Part shown: positions 8,426 through 17,226 of the stretch, one piece after another | Position numbering within the stretch: position 1 is the first letter of the stretch | Layout of the letters: each line of letters opens with the position of its first letter | Origin: Desulfurellaceae bacterium bin18 | Lineage (GTDB): Bacteria; Desulfobacterota; Binatia; Bin18 | Assembly: GCA_002238415.1 (NCBI GenBank) | Contig: MPMI01000013.1 | Location: forward strand, 1-64,000 | Length of the DNA: 64,000 bases | Reading direction: 5' to 3' | Notes under the pieces: model-generated | Told to the model about the DNA's origin: nothing | The model's database searches: none | The model's input: the letters and a program-made list of their open reading frames with translations, nothing else | Made by a program: the position numbers and the translations under genes

Positions 8426-10183
8426 ATGTCCGAGGAAGGCTTCTCGCTCCAAGAGATAGTGGATCTGTTCAGATTCGCTGAGCACACGCATGAACTCCAC
8501 CAATCGATGTTGACTCTCGGGATGCTCATCATCGTTGCCAAGTTGGCCGAGGGCGTTTTTCGCAGGCTGCGCTTGAGCTCCATCATCGCCTATGCGGCGA
8601 CCGGTATGTTTCTTGGGCCGGTCATGGAACTGACCGGCGTCTGGTGGATTGAGTCTTCACTCTACCTCGAGTTGGTTTTGGCGCTGGGTGTGTTCATATT
8701 TTTTTTCCTGATCGGCCTGGACGAAGTGGATATTTCCAGTTTCATGTCGTCCCTCAGAGGCCAGTACTTCCTCGCGGCCGTACTGTCCGTGCTCGTGTCA
8801 CTCAGCATTTCGATGTTGGTCACCACCGATTTAGTTTTCGATTTCGGACTGAAACTGAATTTCACCGAGTCGCTGGCGTTGGCCGGTGTGCTGTCGATGA
8901 CCAGTCTGGGCATCGTGGCCAAAGTGCTGACGGACGGCGGATACCTGAAACATCCGGTTGGACTGCAAATTTTCACGGTCGTGATCATCGCCGAGTTGAT
9001 TGCCCTGCTGCTGATCGGCTTCAGCATCGGTGAACACGACCACCAAGTTTCGCCTGTCGGCATACTGATTCTGCTGGGCAAAGTTGCCGGTTTTTCGGTG
9101 GTGACCTGGGTATTGTCGTCGCGGGTGCTGCCGCCGTTGGTGGTGCTGTTGCAGCGGATGATCCAGGTGCCGCAACTCTCCTTGGGGGTGCTGCTTGGCA
9201 TGCTCTTCCTGATAGTGTACGGCGCGGAAGCAGTGGGACTCCACGGCTCACTGGGTGCTTTACTGTTCGGGGCGTCGCTGTCGAACCTTCCCTACCAAGT
9301 GCAGCGGGAGATCATCCCAGGGATTCGCAGTGTAGCCGAGGGGCTTTTCGTGCCTCTCTTCTTTGCTTCCGCCGGATTGAGATTCAGCTTTACCTTCATA
9401 ACCTTGCCGCTGGAGGCCATGGCGGGGTTGGCGCTGATCCCATTGCTCGGCAACTTCACCGGCGCTTTCATCGGCGCTTACGTGTCCCGCCTCGCCGTTC
9501 CCTACGCCGTGGCCACCGGGCTGATGGGTAAGGGAGTGGCTGAAATCGCGCTGCTGCTGGTTATGTGGGATTCTGGAATCATTGACGAGGTGGTTTTCTC
9601 ATTCCTGGTGCTGGTCATGTTCTGCTACATCCTGTTCATGCCGGCGGTGATCGGCTTCGCGGTGAGCCGGGCCAGCCGCAGGACCGACCTGCCAGCGCAG
9701 CTTGACGACATTCCGTTGGGAATAGCCCGCTTCGCGCTGGAAGACATCAAGATTGATGACATTCTGGACCGCTCGCAGCGGCATCCCGCGTCTTCGGTCA
9801 CAGTGCGTGATTTCACGGAGCAGTGGATCGTTCCGCACCAGCACCACTACGTCGTGGCGGATAAGGAAGGGCTGGTCGGGGTCGTGGCCCTGGAGATGCT
9901 CCGCTACCTGCCCAAGGAGGCTTGGGGCAAGACCCAGCTCGACGCCGTGGTACGCCGCCAAACCCCATTGGCCCGGCCTGATGAGCAAGTCGAAGACGTG
10001 CTGCACCGTATGTCAGAGAATTCTCTTTCCGTCATGCCCGTCGTGGAAAGGGATTCGGAAAAGTTTTTGGGCGCGGTCACCAGCAACGACATCATCCAGC
10101 TCATGACCATGGAAACCAGGGGCGAGAGCAGATCGCCGCGCTGGGCGGCCGAGACCTCGATGCGGTCTCGACAGAATCATTAA
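8426..10183 (+). CDS. CPA2-type cation:proton antiporter with C-terminal CBS pair
   Basis: The 585-aa protein has about 12 hydrophobic segments over residues 25-410, including the FFLIGLDEVDIS and GLHGSLGALLFGASLS motifs of the Na+/H+ exchanger (KefB/CPA2) fold. A soluble tail of about 150 residues carries two CBS-like motifs: VVADKEGLVGVVALEML and MPVVERDSEKFLGAVTSNDII. CBS pairs usually sense adenine nucleotides and gate transporters. It probably exchanges K+ or Na+ for protons in the inner membrane. It is 35 bp behind the substrate-binding protein gene and likely in the same transcript. No TrkA-N domain is present, unlike KefB/KefC. Confidence 0.88.
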   Translation: MSEEGFSLQEIVDLFRFAEHTHELHQSMLTLGMLIIVAKLAEGVFRRLRLSSIIAYAATGMFLGPVMELTGVWWIESSLYLELVLALGVFIFFFLIGLDEVDISSFMSSLRGQYFLAAVLSVLVSLSISMLVTTDLVFDFGLKLNFTESLALAGVLSMTSLGIVAKVLTDGGYLKHPVGLQIFTVVIIAELIALLLIGFSIGEHDHQVSPVGILILLGKVAGFSVVTWVLSSRVLPPLVVLLQRMIQVPQLSLGVLLGMLFLIVYGAEAVGLHGSLGALLFGASLSNLPYQVQREIIPGIRSVAEGLFVPLFFASAGLRFSFTFITLPLEAMAGLALIPLLGNFTGAFIGAYVSRLAVPYAVATGLMGKGVAEIALLLVMWDSGIIDEVVFSFLVLVMFCYILFMPAVIGFAVSRASRRTDLPAQLDDIPLGIARFALEDIKIDDILDRSQRHPASSVTVRDFTEQWIVPHQHHYVVADKEGLVGVVALEMLRYLPKEAWGKTQLDAVVRRQTPLARPDEQVEDVLHRMSENSLSVMPVVERDSEKFLGAVTSNDIIQLMTMETRGESRSPRWAAETSMRSRQNH

Positions 10184-10374
10184 GGCGGTGGGAAGAAGAA
10201 GAGAGATTGCTGCGTATTTGCTCGCCGCATGCACTTTGCTATCGAGGCGGCCGCGCCCGGGGTCCTTAGCGACAATATCACTCCCTCCAGAATGCGGGAT
10301 GGCCACGGCGCACCCGGTGAGATAGAAGCACGGGGAGAGATGAGATCACAGTAAAGACAAAGGAGAAGATGACT

Positions 10375-10665
10375 ATGCCGGCCTATCTCGTTGGTGGAGT
10401 AGATGTGAGTGACCCTTCCTGGGTGGAAGAATATGGACCGAAGGTGCAAGCTCTGGTGGAGAAGCACGGGGGCCGTTACCTGGTACGCGGCGGGGAGATG
10501 GATGTCGTAGAAGGCACGACGCCGGCCTCACGAGTGATGGTCGTCGTTGAGTTCCCGTCTCTGGAGGCCGCCCGGGCGTGGTATAACGACCCGGAGTACG
10601 CCCCGCTGATTACGCTGCGCCAAACCGGTTCCGAGGCCGAGCTCGTTCTGGTCGACGGGCTGTAA
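10375..10665 (+). CDS. DUF1330 family protein
   Basis: This small protein of about 96 residues matches DUF1330: MPAYLVGGVDVSDPSW, the HGGRYLVRGGEMDVVEG block and the FPSLEAARAWYNDPEYAPL helix. The fold is a ferredoxin-like dimeric alpha/beta barrel; the reaction is unknown for the family. Two in-frame ATGs exist, at 10369 and 10375. AAGGAG is spaced 9 bases from the second and only 3 from the first, so 10375 is preferred. The 185 bp in front of it (10184-10368) hold no gene that I can see. Confidence 0.85.
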   Translation: MPAYLVGGVDVSDPSWVEEYGPKVQALVEKHGGRYLVRGGEMDVVEGTTPASRVMVVVEFPSLEAARAWYNDPEYAPLITLRQTGSEAELVLVDGL

Positions 10666-10736
10666 TTCAAGCCGCGGTTAATGGAAGCGGCTCCGCTGGA
10701 CGCGGGCCGCATCCGCTTCTCGATAGGGTGGGGTTC

Positions 10737-11936
10737 CTACGCTCCGCTCAGGCGCTGGAGCGCTGCCTCAAGCTGATTGAGACCCTGCTCCAGATTCTGC
10801 ATGGATGTGGCATACGAAATACGGACGTGCTCCGCGGAGCCAAAACCTTCACCTGCCACCAGCGCAACCTTGGCTTCTTCCAGGAGATACAGCGAGAGGT
10901 CCATGGCCGAGGCAATGGTTTTTCCCTGCCATTGGGGCCCGAAACAGCCTGCAACCCGTGGAAAGACATAAAACGCGCCTTCCGGCAGCGTACAGCTGAT
11001 ACCGGGGATGGCCCGGAGTCTGTCAACCACATAATTGCGTCGCTGGGCAAACTCTTTGGCCATGACGCCGACCGGTCCCTGGTCGCCGGTCAGGGCTTCA
11101 ATCGCCGCGGCCTGGGCAATCGAGTTCGGGTTTGAGGTGCTCTGGCTCTGGATGGTTTCCATGGCCTTGATGACTTCCCGCGGTCCGGCTGCATAGCCCA
11201 GACGCCACCCCGTCATAGCGTAGGTTTTTGAGACCGAGTTGGCCACCAGCAGCCGGTCGCGCAGACCCGGCTTGAGGCTGAGCAAATGGGCGCAACGCGG
11301 GGCGTCGTATAAAAACTTCTCGTACACGTCGTCAGAGATGGTGAACAGCTCGCTGGACTCGATCACCTCGGCAATCCGGCTGAGTTCGTCTTCGGTATAG
11401 GCGGCGCCGGTCGGGTTGGACGGGCTGTTGAGTAACAGCACCTTGCTGTGCGGACCGAGTGCGGCGTGGAGTTGCGCGGCCGTCATTTTGAAGCCCGTGT
11501 CTTCCGTTGTGGGCAGGAGTTTCGGTGTGCCACCGGCCAGGACCACAATATCGGAATAGCTGACCCAATAGGGCGCCGGGATGAGGACTTCATCTCCAGG
11601 GCCGACCAGGGCATGAAAGGCGTTGAAGAGGATGTGTTTCCCCCCGCAGCCGGTCGTGACTTCCGGGAGGGCATACTCAAGGCCGTTGTCTCGCTGGAGT
11701 TTCGCAATAATGGCCTCTTTGACGTCCGCGGTGCCACCAACCGGCGTATACTTGGTCTTGCCCTGTTTGAGCGCCGCAATAGCCGCGTCTTTAATATGCT
11801 CCGGGGTATCGAAGTCGGGCTCGCCAGCTCCAAAATCGATGACCTCAATCCCCTCGCGGCGGAGCGCCGCGACTTTCACCGTGACCATGAGGGTCGGCGA
11901 TGGTTTGACTTGATCCAAACGTGGTGCCAGACGCAT
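10737..11936 (-). CDS. Pyridoxal-phosphate aminotransferase, aspartate (AspC/AspB-like) class I
   Basis: The product from ATG 11936 is about 399 aa, normal for class Ib aspartate aminotransferases; an ATG 17 codons earlier adds an unlikely extension. It shows the FGAGEPDFDTPEHIKDAA start, TKYTPVGG, the PAPYWVSYSD substrate loop, NSPSNPTGAAY, the SDDVYEKFLYD cofactor Asp/Tyr region, and the Schiff-base lysine in ANSVSKTYAMTGWRLGY. It transfers amino groups between aspartate or an aromatic acid and 2-oxoglutarate. It is not obviously in an operon: 70 bp follow the DUF1330 gene on the opposite strand and 89 bp separate it from coaD. With pheA and tyrA nearby, it could also transaminate prephenate or aromatic keto acids. 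Confidence 0.9.
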   Translation of the reverse strand: MRLAPRLDQVKPSPTLMVTVKVAALRREGIEVIDFGAGEPDFDTPEHIKDAAIAALKQGKTKYTPVGGTADVKEAIIAKLQRDNGLEYALPEVTTGCGGKHILFNAFHALVGPGDEVLIPAPYWVSYSDIVVLAGGTPKLLPTTEDTGFKMTAAQLHAALGPHSKVLLLNSPSNPTGAAYTEDELSRIAEVIESSELFTISDDVYEKFLYDAPRCAHLLSLKPGLRDRLLVANSVSKTYAMTGWRLGYAAGPREVIKAMETIQSQSTSNPNSIAQAAAIEALTGDQGPVGVMAKEFAQRRNYVVDRLRAIPGISCTLPEGAFYVFPRVAGCFGPQWQGKTIASAMDLSLYLLEEAKVALVAGEGFGSAEHVRISYATSMQNLEQGLNQLEAALQRLSGA

Positions 11937-12025
11937 TCTTCCTACACTCCTCTTGTCGAACACGCGGTCTGCTCGTCGCTCATACAACGACGCAAACGGT
12001 CATGTGGACCTGTGAGAGTCCGCGT

Positions 12026-12520
12026 TCAGGCCCGCTGCGCGAATTTCTCGCGGAGTCGTTTTTCAACATGGGGCGGGACGAGGCCCTTCACGGAACCGTC
12101 CAGACTGGCAATTTCCTTGACCAAGCGGGCCGCGGTGTAAAAATGGGCCGCCCCGGTCGTCAGAAAAACCGTATCCATCTCGGGCTTCATATGGCGGTTC
12201 ATGAGCGCCATCTGAAACTCGTATTCAAAATCTGAGGCCGCGCGCAGCCCTCGAATGATAATCTTGGACTGCATGCGCTCGACGTAATCGACCAGCAGGC
12301 CATGAAAACTATCGTAGATCACCCGGTCGCCCGCCTCTTTCAGTTCCTCGCGAAACATGTCGAGGCGTTCCTGCGGAGCGAACAGATAGTTCTCTTTTTG
12401 GGGGTTATACACGACGGCAACGACCACTTCATCGACGAGCTCAAGGCTCCGCCGGACGATGTCTACATGGCCACACGTCGGTGGATCAAAAGAGCCGGGG
12501 TATATGGCGCGGCGTTTCAC
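12026..12520 (-). CDS. coaD: Phosphopantetheine adenylyltransferase
   Basis: The 164-aa enzyme catalyses the fourth step of CoA synthesis, 4'-phosphopantetheine plus ATP to dephospho-CoA. The nucleotidyltransferase motif is YPGSFDPPTCGHVD, with T15-x-x-H18. IIRGLRAASDFEYE and the C-terminal VKEIASLDG segment are also typical. The usual GHL(D) context reads GHV here, which is tolerated. It follows rsmD by 15 bp on the minus strand, the common rsmD-coaD pairing, and belongs to a thiolase-rsmD-coaD transcript. Confidence 0.96.
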   Translation of the reverse strand: MKRRAIYPGSFDPPTCGHVDIVRRSLELVDEVVVAVVYNPQKENYLFAPQERLDMFREELKEAGDRVIYDSFHGLLVDYVERMQSKIIIRGLRAASDFEYEFQMALMNRHMKPEMDTVFLTTGAAHFYTAARLVKEIASLDGSVKGLVPPHVEKRLREKFAQRA

Positions 12521-12535
12521 TCGGATTCCTCATTC

Positions 12536-13099
12536 TCATGTTGGCTCATGCTGGTAAAAAGACACCTCGGTTGTGCCGTAACGGCGACGGTCCGTCAATA
12601 CCAAGGCGGTGTAGGCGGGGGCTCCAGACTCCTGCTGCGCGTGCTCAGCAACGACCCAAGCGCCTGGGAGGAGCACCGGGCTGCGCGCCAAACGCCGCAG
12701 GGTCTTATCTACCCAGCCTTCCCCATACGGCGGGTCGAGAAACACTCCGCCAAAACGCAGCCCTTGGTCTTCCACGATACGAATCCCGGTCGGGACGGAG
12801 GCCCGCAGCAGGCGGCCACGGTGGAACAGCTTTGTAGTTTTGAGGTTGGTGCGAATGACTTTCTGCGCGTCCGGACTGGCATCGACGAAGACGGCCGAGC
12901 GGCCGCCTCGGCTCAAGGTTTCTATGCCAAGCCCGCCGGTCCCGGCGAACAGGTCCAGAACGTCTATATCGACGAGGGAAAATCGACTGGCGAGGATATT
13001 GAAAACAGACTCTCTGACCCGGTCGGCAGTGGGCCGGACCCTGTGTCCCTTGGGCGCCACCAGGGTGAGCCCACCTGCCGAGCCGGAGATCACTCGCAT
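12536..13099 (-). CDS. rsmD: 16S rRNA (guanine966-N2)-methyltransferase
   Basis: The 187-aa SAM-dependent enzyme methylates G966 of 16S rRNA during 30S assembly. Visible marks are the MRVISGSAGG start, RPTADRVRESVFNIL, the SAM loop DLFAGTGGLGIE (about 49-60) and the catalytic DPPYGEGW motif (about 122). Its ATG directly abuts the TAA of the thiolase gene with no spacer, so translation is likely coupled. coaD follows 15 bp later. Confidence 0.95.
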   Translation of the reverse strand: MRVISGSAGGLTLVAPKGHRVRPTADRVRESVFNILASRFSLVDIDVLDLFAGTGGLGIETLSRGGRSAVFVDASPDAQKVIRTNLKTTKLFHRGRLLRASVPTGIRIVEDQGLRFGGVFLDPPYGEGWVDKTLRRLARSPVLLPGAWVVAEHAQQESGAPAYTALVLTDRRRYGTTEVSFYQHEPT

Positions 13100-14317
13100 T
13101 TAGACGCTGAGAATGTGAACGGCCAACGCGGCAGCTTCGCCGCGGACCATGCCGCCGCCATTCTCGGTCAGTCCGACTTTGGCGCCTTCGACCTGGCGCT
13201 TCCCGGCTTCACCACGGAGTTGCCAGAAAATCTCAGCAATCTGTGCCGTGCCGGTGGCCCCAACCGGGTGGCCCTTGGCCAGCAAACCGCCGCTCGGATT
13301 CACCGGAGTTTTCCCGCCGAGCGCCGTCACCCCTTCGTCAATCAGGCGGCCGCCCTCACCCTGCTGACACAGGCCGAGCTCTTCATAAATGATGAGTTCG
13401 GCCGGGGCTGAGGCGTCGTGGACTTCTGCCACATCCAGGTCTTCGGGACCAATACCGGCCACTTCGTAGGCTTTCTTCGCCATGCGTTCCGTCACACCGG
13501 GGTCCCCAGGCTGGTGGTCTTTTCCCGACCCCAGCACCGAGGCTTTGACATAGACCGGCTTGGTGGTGAATTCTTTCGCTTTCTCTGCGCTAGTGAGCAC
13601 CAGGGCAGCAGCACCGTCGCCAATAGGGGAGCACATCATCCGCGTCAGCGGATCGGCGATCATGGGCGAGGCGAGCACGTCTTCCACGCTGCGCGGAGTC
13701 TGGAACTGGGCATGGGGGTTCAGGCTTCCGTTGGTGTGATTCTTGGCGGCAATCTGCGCATAATGCTCTTTGGTCGTGCCGTACTTCCGCATATGGCTGC
13801 GGGCAAACTCGGCGTAAAAGTCCATGAACATGCTGCGCGACTTGCCGGCCCCGGCTCCTCCGCCTTTCTCTTCGGTAGCGTTTTTCATGTCCGCCAAAGT
13901 TTTTTGCATCAGCTCGACATCAATGGCGCTGCCGATGGCGGCAAACGATTTCTTCTTATCCTCGTGGTAGAGCTTTTCCATGCCCAGGGCGAGTACGACA
14001 TCGTACATGCCGGACGCGACATACAACCAGGCCAGATGAAAGGCGGTGGCCGCGCTGGCACAGGCGTTTTCGGTGTTAATGACCGGAATGCCGCCAATCC
14101 CCATTTCACGCAGGACGACCTGCCCGCGGATGCATTCCTGACCGGTAATCAGGCCGGCCATGGCATTCCCGACCGCGACGGCCTCAAGCGCATCGGCTTC
14201 AACCCCAGCCGATTTGAGGGCGCCCTCAATGGCCTCGCGGGACAACTCTTTCATACCTTTATCCATGTGCTTGGCAAAACGGGTCATGCCCGCGCCAACC
14301 AGGGCAACCTCTCTCAT
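13100..14317 (-). CDS. Thiolase / lipid-transfer (SCP-x-like) family protein
   Basis: The 405-aa protein belongs to the thiolase superfamily, closest in style to SCP-x/acetyl-CoA acetyltransferase homologues. The nucleophile is Cys86 in NTENACASAATAFH. The GHPVGATGTAQIAE block carries the catalytic His, and the C-terminal CxG motif of biosynthetic thiolases is replaced by GLTENGGGMVRGE. Without that cysteine the chemistry may be thiolysis of branched or steroid-type acyl-CoAs rather than simple acetoacetyl-CoA synthesis. It leads the rsmD-coaD transcript and is divergent from cofC. AAGGAGGAACC precedes the start. Confidence 0.88.
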   Translation of the reverse strand: MREVALVGAGMTRFAKHMDKGMKELSREAIEGALKSAGVEADALEAVAVGNAMAGLITGQECIRGQVVLREMGIGGIPVINTENACASAATAFHLAWLYVASGMYDVVLALGMEKLYHEDKKKSFAAIGSAIDVELMQKTLADMKNATEEKGGGAGAGKSRSMFMDFYAEFARSHMRKYGTTKEHYAQIAAKNHTNGSLNPHAQFQTPRSVEDVLASPMIADPLTRMMCSPIGDGAAALVLTSAEKAKEFTTKPVYVKASVLGSGKDHQPGDPGVTERMAKKAYEVAGIGPEDLDVAEVHDASAPAELIIYEELGLCQQGEGGRLIDEGVTALGGKTPVNPSGGLLAKGHPVGATGTAQIAEIFWQLRGEAGKRQVEGAKVGLTENGGGMVRGEAAALAVHILSV

Positions 14318-14414
14318 GTGGTTCCTCCTTCTTCTTTACCGTATGTGATAAGCGGCCCAACTATATCCGCATTCCCTCTTGTTCTGCAAGGAGAATTTCT
14401 TCAGGATAGCCCGT

Positions 14415-15080
14415 GTGAATTTCGTTCTGGTTCCTATTAAAGCCTTAACCCAAGGCAAAAGTCGCCTGTCCGCCCTCTTGTCCGACGCCCAGCGGCAGAG
14501 CCTGTCTCAGGCCATGTTGCGCGACGTGCTGACGCAGCTGCGCCGCGCGGCGACGGTGGACCGCTTTGGGGTCGTGACCTCGGATCAGACCTTGTTGGAC
14601 CTGGCGCGCGGCTTAGGTGCGGACGCCATAGACGAGGGCCATCCGCGGGGGCTCAACGGGGCCGTCGCGGTTGGTGAAGAGTTTTGTCTGCAACAGGGCA
14701 GCACAACGCTGCTGGTCCTGCTGTCAGACCTGCCTCTGGTCACATCTGAAGACGTTGACCTGCTCTTGTGTGAGGCAACGGATGAGCCCGAAGTGCTGTT
14801 GGTAACGTGCAAAGAAGGCGAGGGCACCAATGCGCTCCTGCGCACCCCGCCGCTCGTTGTCCCCACCTGCTTCGGTGGCCCAAGCCTCGGCGCCCACCAG
14901 GCCCGGGCTCGGGAGGAGAATATTGCCTGCCGGGTGATTGAGGCCCCGCGGATTGCATTTGATATTGACTCGGTCGAAGACCTCACGCTCTTTGCCTCAG
15001 AGCCAACGGCGACGCATACCTATCAGGCATTACAGGATTTAGATGTTCTACCTGCCCTCGGGGTTGATCCAGCGGGGTGA
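14415..15080 (+). CDS. cofC: 2-phospho-L-lactate (or phosphoenolpyruvate) guanylyltransferase
   Basis: The 221-aa protein (GTG start) matches CofC/FbiD, which makes the GPPG-type precursor of coenzyme F420. The nucleotide-binding start FVLVPIKALTQGKSRL is followed by a GADAIDE segment, LNGAVAVG, LLVLLSDLPLV (metal-binding Asp region), a GTNALLRTPP block and FDIDSVEDL. An ATG at 14379 is in frame but adds 12 residues before the conserved core. miaA follows 50 bp later. No other F420 genes (fbiA/fbiB, fgd or cofD/cofE) are in the window, so the pathway is inferred from this gene alone. Confidence 0.85.
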   Translation: MNFVLVPIKALTQGKSRLSALLSDAQRQSLSQAMLRDVLTQLRRAATVDRFGVVTSDQTLLDLARGLGADAIDEGHPRGLNGAVAVGEEFCLQQGSTTLLVLLSDLPLVTSEDVDLLLCEATDEPEVLLVTCKEGEGTNALLRTPPLVVPTCFGGPSLGAHQARAREENIACRVIEAPRIAFDIDSVEDLTLFASEPTATHTYQALQDLDVLPALGVDPAG

Positions 15081-15130
15081 TCCGCCGGCAAGAGAAGCCC
15101 CAGGTGCATCTCACGCGCCTACTGTGATCT

Positions 15131-16063
15131 ATGGGAAAGCCACAGGTCGTTGTGATTACCGGTCCGACTGCCACGGGCAAAACGGCGCTCGCGCTCACCC
15201 TCGCCCAGCGCTATAACGCGGAGATTATCAGCGCGGATTCACGTCAGGTGTATCGCCACCTGAACATTGGGACGGCAAAACCGACACCAGCCGAGCAGGC
15301 CCAGGTGCCGCATCATGTGATTGATGTAGTCAATCCGGATGAACATTTTGATGTGGCCCGCTTTCGGACACTCGCGCACGAAGCGATTGCCGCCCTGACT
15401 CGGCGGGGTAAGAGCATTTTTGTGGTGGGTGGAACCGGACTCTATATTCGGGCCTTGACCCGAGGGCTCTTTGTTGGACCACAGGCCGACCCCGCGCTGC
15501 GCACACGTCTGACTGCCCAGGAGCAGGAGCATGGTCCTGGTTTTCTCCACAATTGGCTCTGTCAGGTTGATGCGGACACGGCCCGGCGACTCCATCCACA
15601 CGATCGCGCCCGGCTGATTCGGGCCTTGGAGGTCTGGCTGTTGAGCGGGAAGCGAATGAGCGTCTGGCAGCGGGAGCACGGCTTCCGAGAGCGGCCATTT
15701 TCGACGCTGCTGGTGTCCCTGGTCCTGGAACGGGAGGTCTTGGCCCGGCGTATTCAGCAGCGCTGCCAGCAGATGATTCGTGATGGCTTTGTTGACGAGG
15801 TCCGCCGGGTCTGGGATATGGGGTTTGGTGAGCAGCTTCCCGCATTTCGCACCATCGGCTATGCTCAGATTGTGGACCTCTTACACGGGCGCTCCAGCTT
15901 AGAGGAGGCAGTCGCCCATATGGCCACGGCAACCCGTCGGCTGGCCAAACGGCAGCTGACCTGGCTGCGCGCAGAACCCGAGGTACAATGGTATGCGCCA
16001 GCCCAGGAGAAAGACATTGACCGTGTGGTGCAGGATTTCTTTGAAGGGGCGAAGAATACATAA
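15131..16063 (+). CDS. miaA: tRNA dimethylallyltransferase
   Basis: The 310-aa enzyme adds a dimethylallyl group to A37 of tRNAs reading UNN codons. It has the P-loop GPTATGKT (11-18), SADSRQVYRHLNIGTAKP, PHHVIDVVNPDEHFDVARF, the GGTGLYIRAL segment and TIGYAQIVDLLHG, and ends shortly after the KRQLTWLRAEPEVQWY block. Length and order are ordinary for the family. It lies between cofC and accA on the plus strand and may share their transcript. Confidence 0.96.
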   Translation: MGKPQVVVITGPTATGKTALALTLAQRYNAEIISADSRQVYRHLNIGTAKPTPAEQAQVPHHVIDVVNPDEHFDVARFRTLAHEAIAALTRRGKSIFVVGGTGLYIRALTRGLFVGPQADPALRTRLTAQEQEHGPGFLHNWLCQVDADTARRLHPHDRARLIRALEVWLLSGKRMSVWQREHGFRERPFSTLLVSLVLEREVLARRIQQRCQQMIRDGFVDEVRRVWDMGFGEQLPAFRTIGYAQIVDLLHGRSSLEEAVAHMATATRRLAKRQLTWLRAEPEVQWYAPAQEKDIDRVVQDFFEGAKNT

Positions 16064-16137
16064 CGGAGCAGACGTCAGGGACCTGCCGGGTCGTTCTACC
16101 TCTGCCGTTTCACGCCTGCTGTATTGAAGGAGCAATT

Positions 16138-17133
16138 GTGCAGACAACCTATCTCGATTTTGAGCGCGCGCTGGAAGAGTTGGACAAACAGGTGCAGGCC
16201 CTCAGCCAGTTGGAAACCCGCTCAGCCCAGCAACAGACTGAACTCGCCGCCCTGGAAGAACAGCTCCGACAACGTGAGACCGAGGTGTATAGCGCCCTCT
16301 CGCCGTGGCAGCGGGTACAACTCTCTCGACACCCGGACCGGCCCTATACGCTCGATTATATTGAGGCGTTATGCTCCGAATTCGTAGAGTTGCACGGCGA
16401 CCGGGTCTTTGGTGATGATCCGGCGATTATCAGCGGCCTGGCGCGTTTTCGTGGGACACCAGTGGTTGTGGTCGGCCATCAGCGCGGCAAGACGGTGACC
16501 GAAAAAGTGCGCCGGAATTTTGGCATGCCCCGGCCCGAGGGCTATCGGAAGGCGCTCCGCCTCTTTCATCTCGCCGAACGGTTCCAGCGGCCCGTGCTGA
16601 GCTTTGTTGATACCCAAGGAGCCTATCCCGGAGTGGGTGCCGAGGAGCGCGGCCAGGCCGAAGCCATTGCCCGGAATATCCAGGAAATGGCCGGCCTCAA
16701 GACGCCCATCATTGTCACGGTGATTGGAGAAGGGGGGAGTGGTGGCGCCCTGGCCCTCGGAGTGGGCGACCGGCTGCTAATGCAGGAAAACGCCTGCTAC
16801 TCGGTCATTACCCCCGAAGGCTGCGCGGCGATTCTGTTTGGGGAACGCACACCAGAGCGTTCGGCCTGGGCAGCCGAGGCGTTGAAGGTCACGGCTCCGC
16901 ATTTGCTCGCTCTCGACGTGATTGATGAGATGATTGCCGAGCCGTCAGGGGGAGCCCACCGGCATACCCAGGCGGCGATCAGCGATGTTGGAGCCGCAAT
17001 CGACCAACATCTGCAAGCGGTGAATGACTTGTCCGTGGCCGAGCTCATGGACCAACGCTACACGAAATTCCGGCGGATGGGGGAAGTTGGTATTGTCGAT
17101 ACGACAGAGGACGTGGGGACCGCAGTCAATTAG
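16138..17133 (+). CDS. accA: Acetyl-CoA carboxylase carboxyltransferase subunit alpha
   Basis: The 331-aa subunit forms the carboxyltransferase with AccD and makes malonyl-CoA. The N-terminal coiled part (YLDFERALEELDKQ) is followed by RHPDRPYTLDYIE, FGDDPAI, the RNFGMPRPEGYRKALRL stretch and IGEGGSGGALALGVGD, all standard. The GTG start at 16138 has GAAGGAG 6-7 bases before it. accD is not in the window. The product also feeds the malonyl-specific PKS seen downstream, if that is active. Confidence 0.96.
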   Translation: MQTTYLDFERALEELDKQVQALSQLETRSAQQQTELAALEEQLRQRETEVYSALSPWQRVQLSRHPDRPYTLDYIEALCSEFVELHGDRVFGDDPAIISGLARFRGTPVVVVGHQRGKTVTEKVRRNFGMPRPEGYRKALRLFHLAERFQRPVLSFVDTQGAYPGVGAEERGQAEAIARNIQEMAGLKTPIIVTVIGEGGSGGALALGVGDRLLMQENACYSVITPEGCAAILFGERTPERSAWAAEALKVTAPHLLALDVIDEMIAEPSGGAHRHTQAAISDVGAAIDQHLQAVNDLSVAELMDQRYTKFRRMGEVGIVDTTEDVGTAVN

Positions 17134-17226
17134 AGTGGGCGCACCGCGCTGAACCACGGCTAGCCCGCTTGGAGAGAGGCCCGAGCCGCATAGACTGGCA
17201 TAGCAAATCGTAGTACAAAACGCCGT

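Noticed and set aside
12302-13411. Plus-strand 369-codon frame
   Set aside because: It crosses coaD, rsmD and the thiolase gene in antisense; those three have clear motifs.
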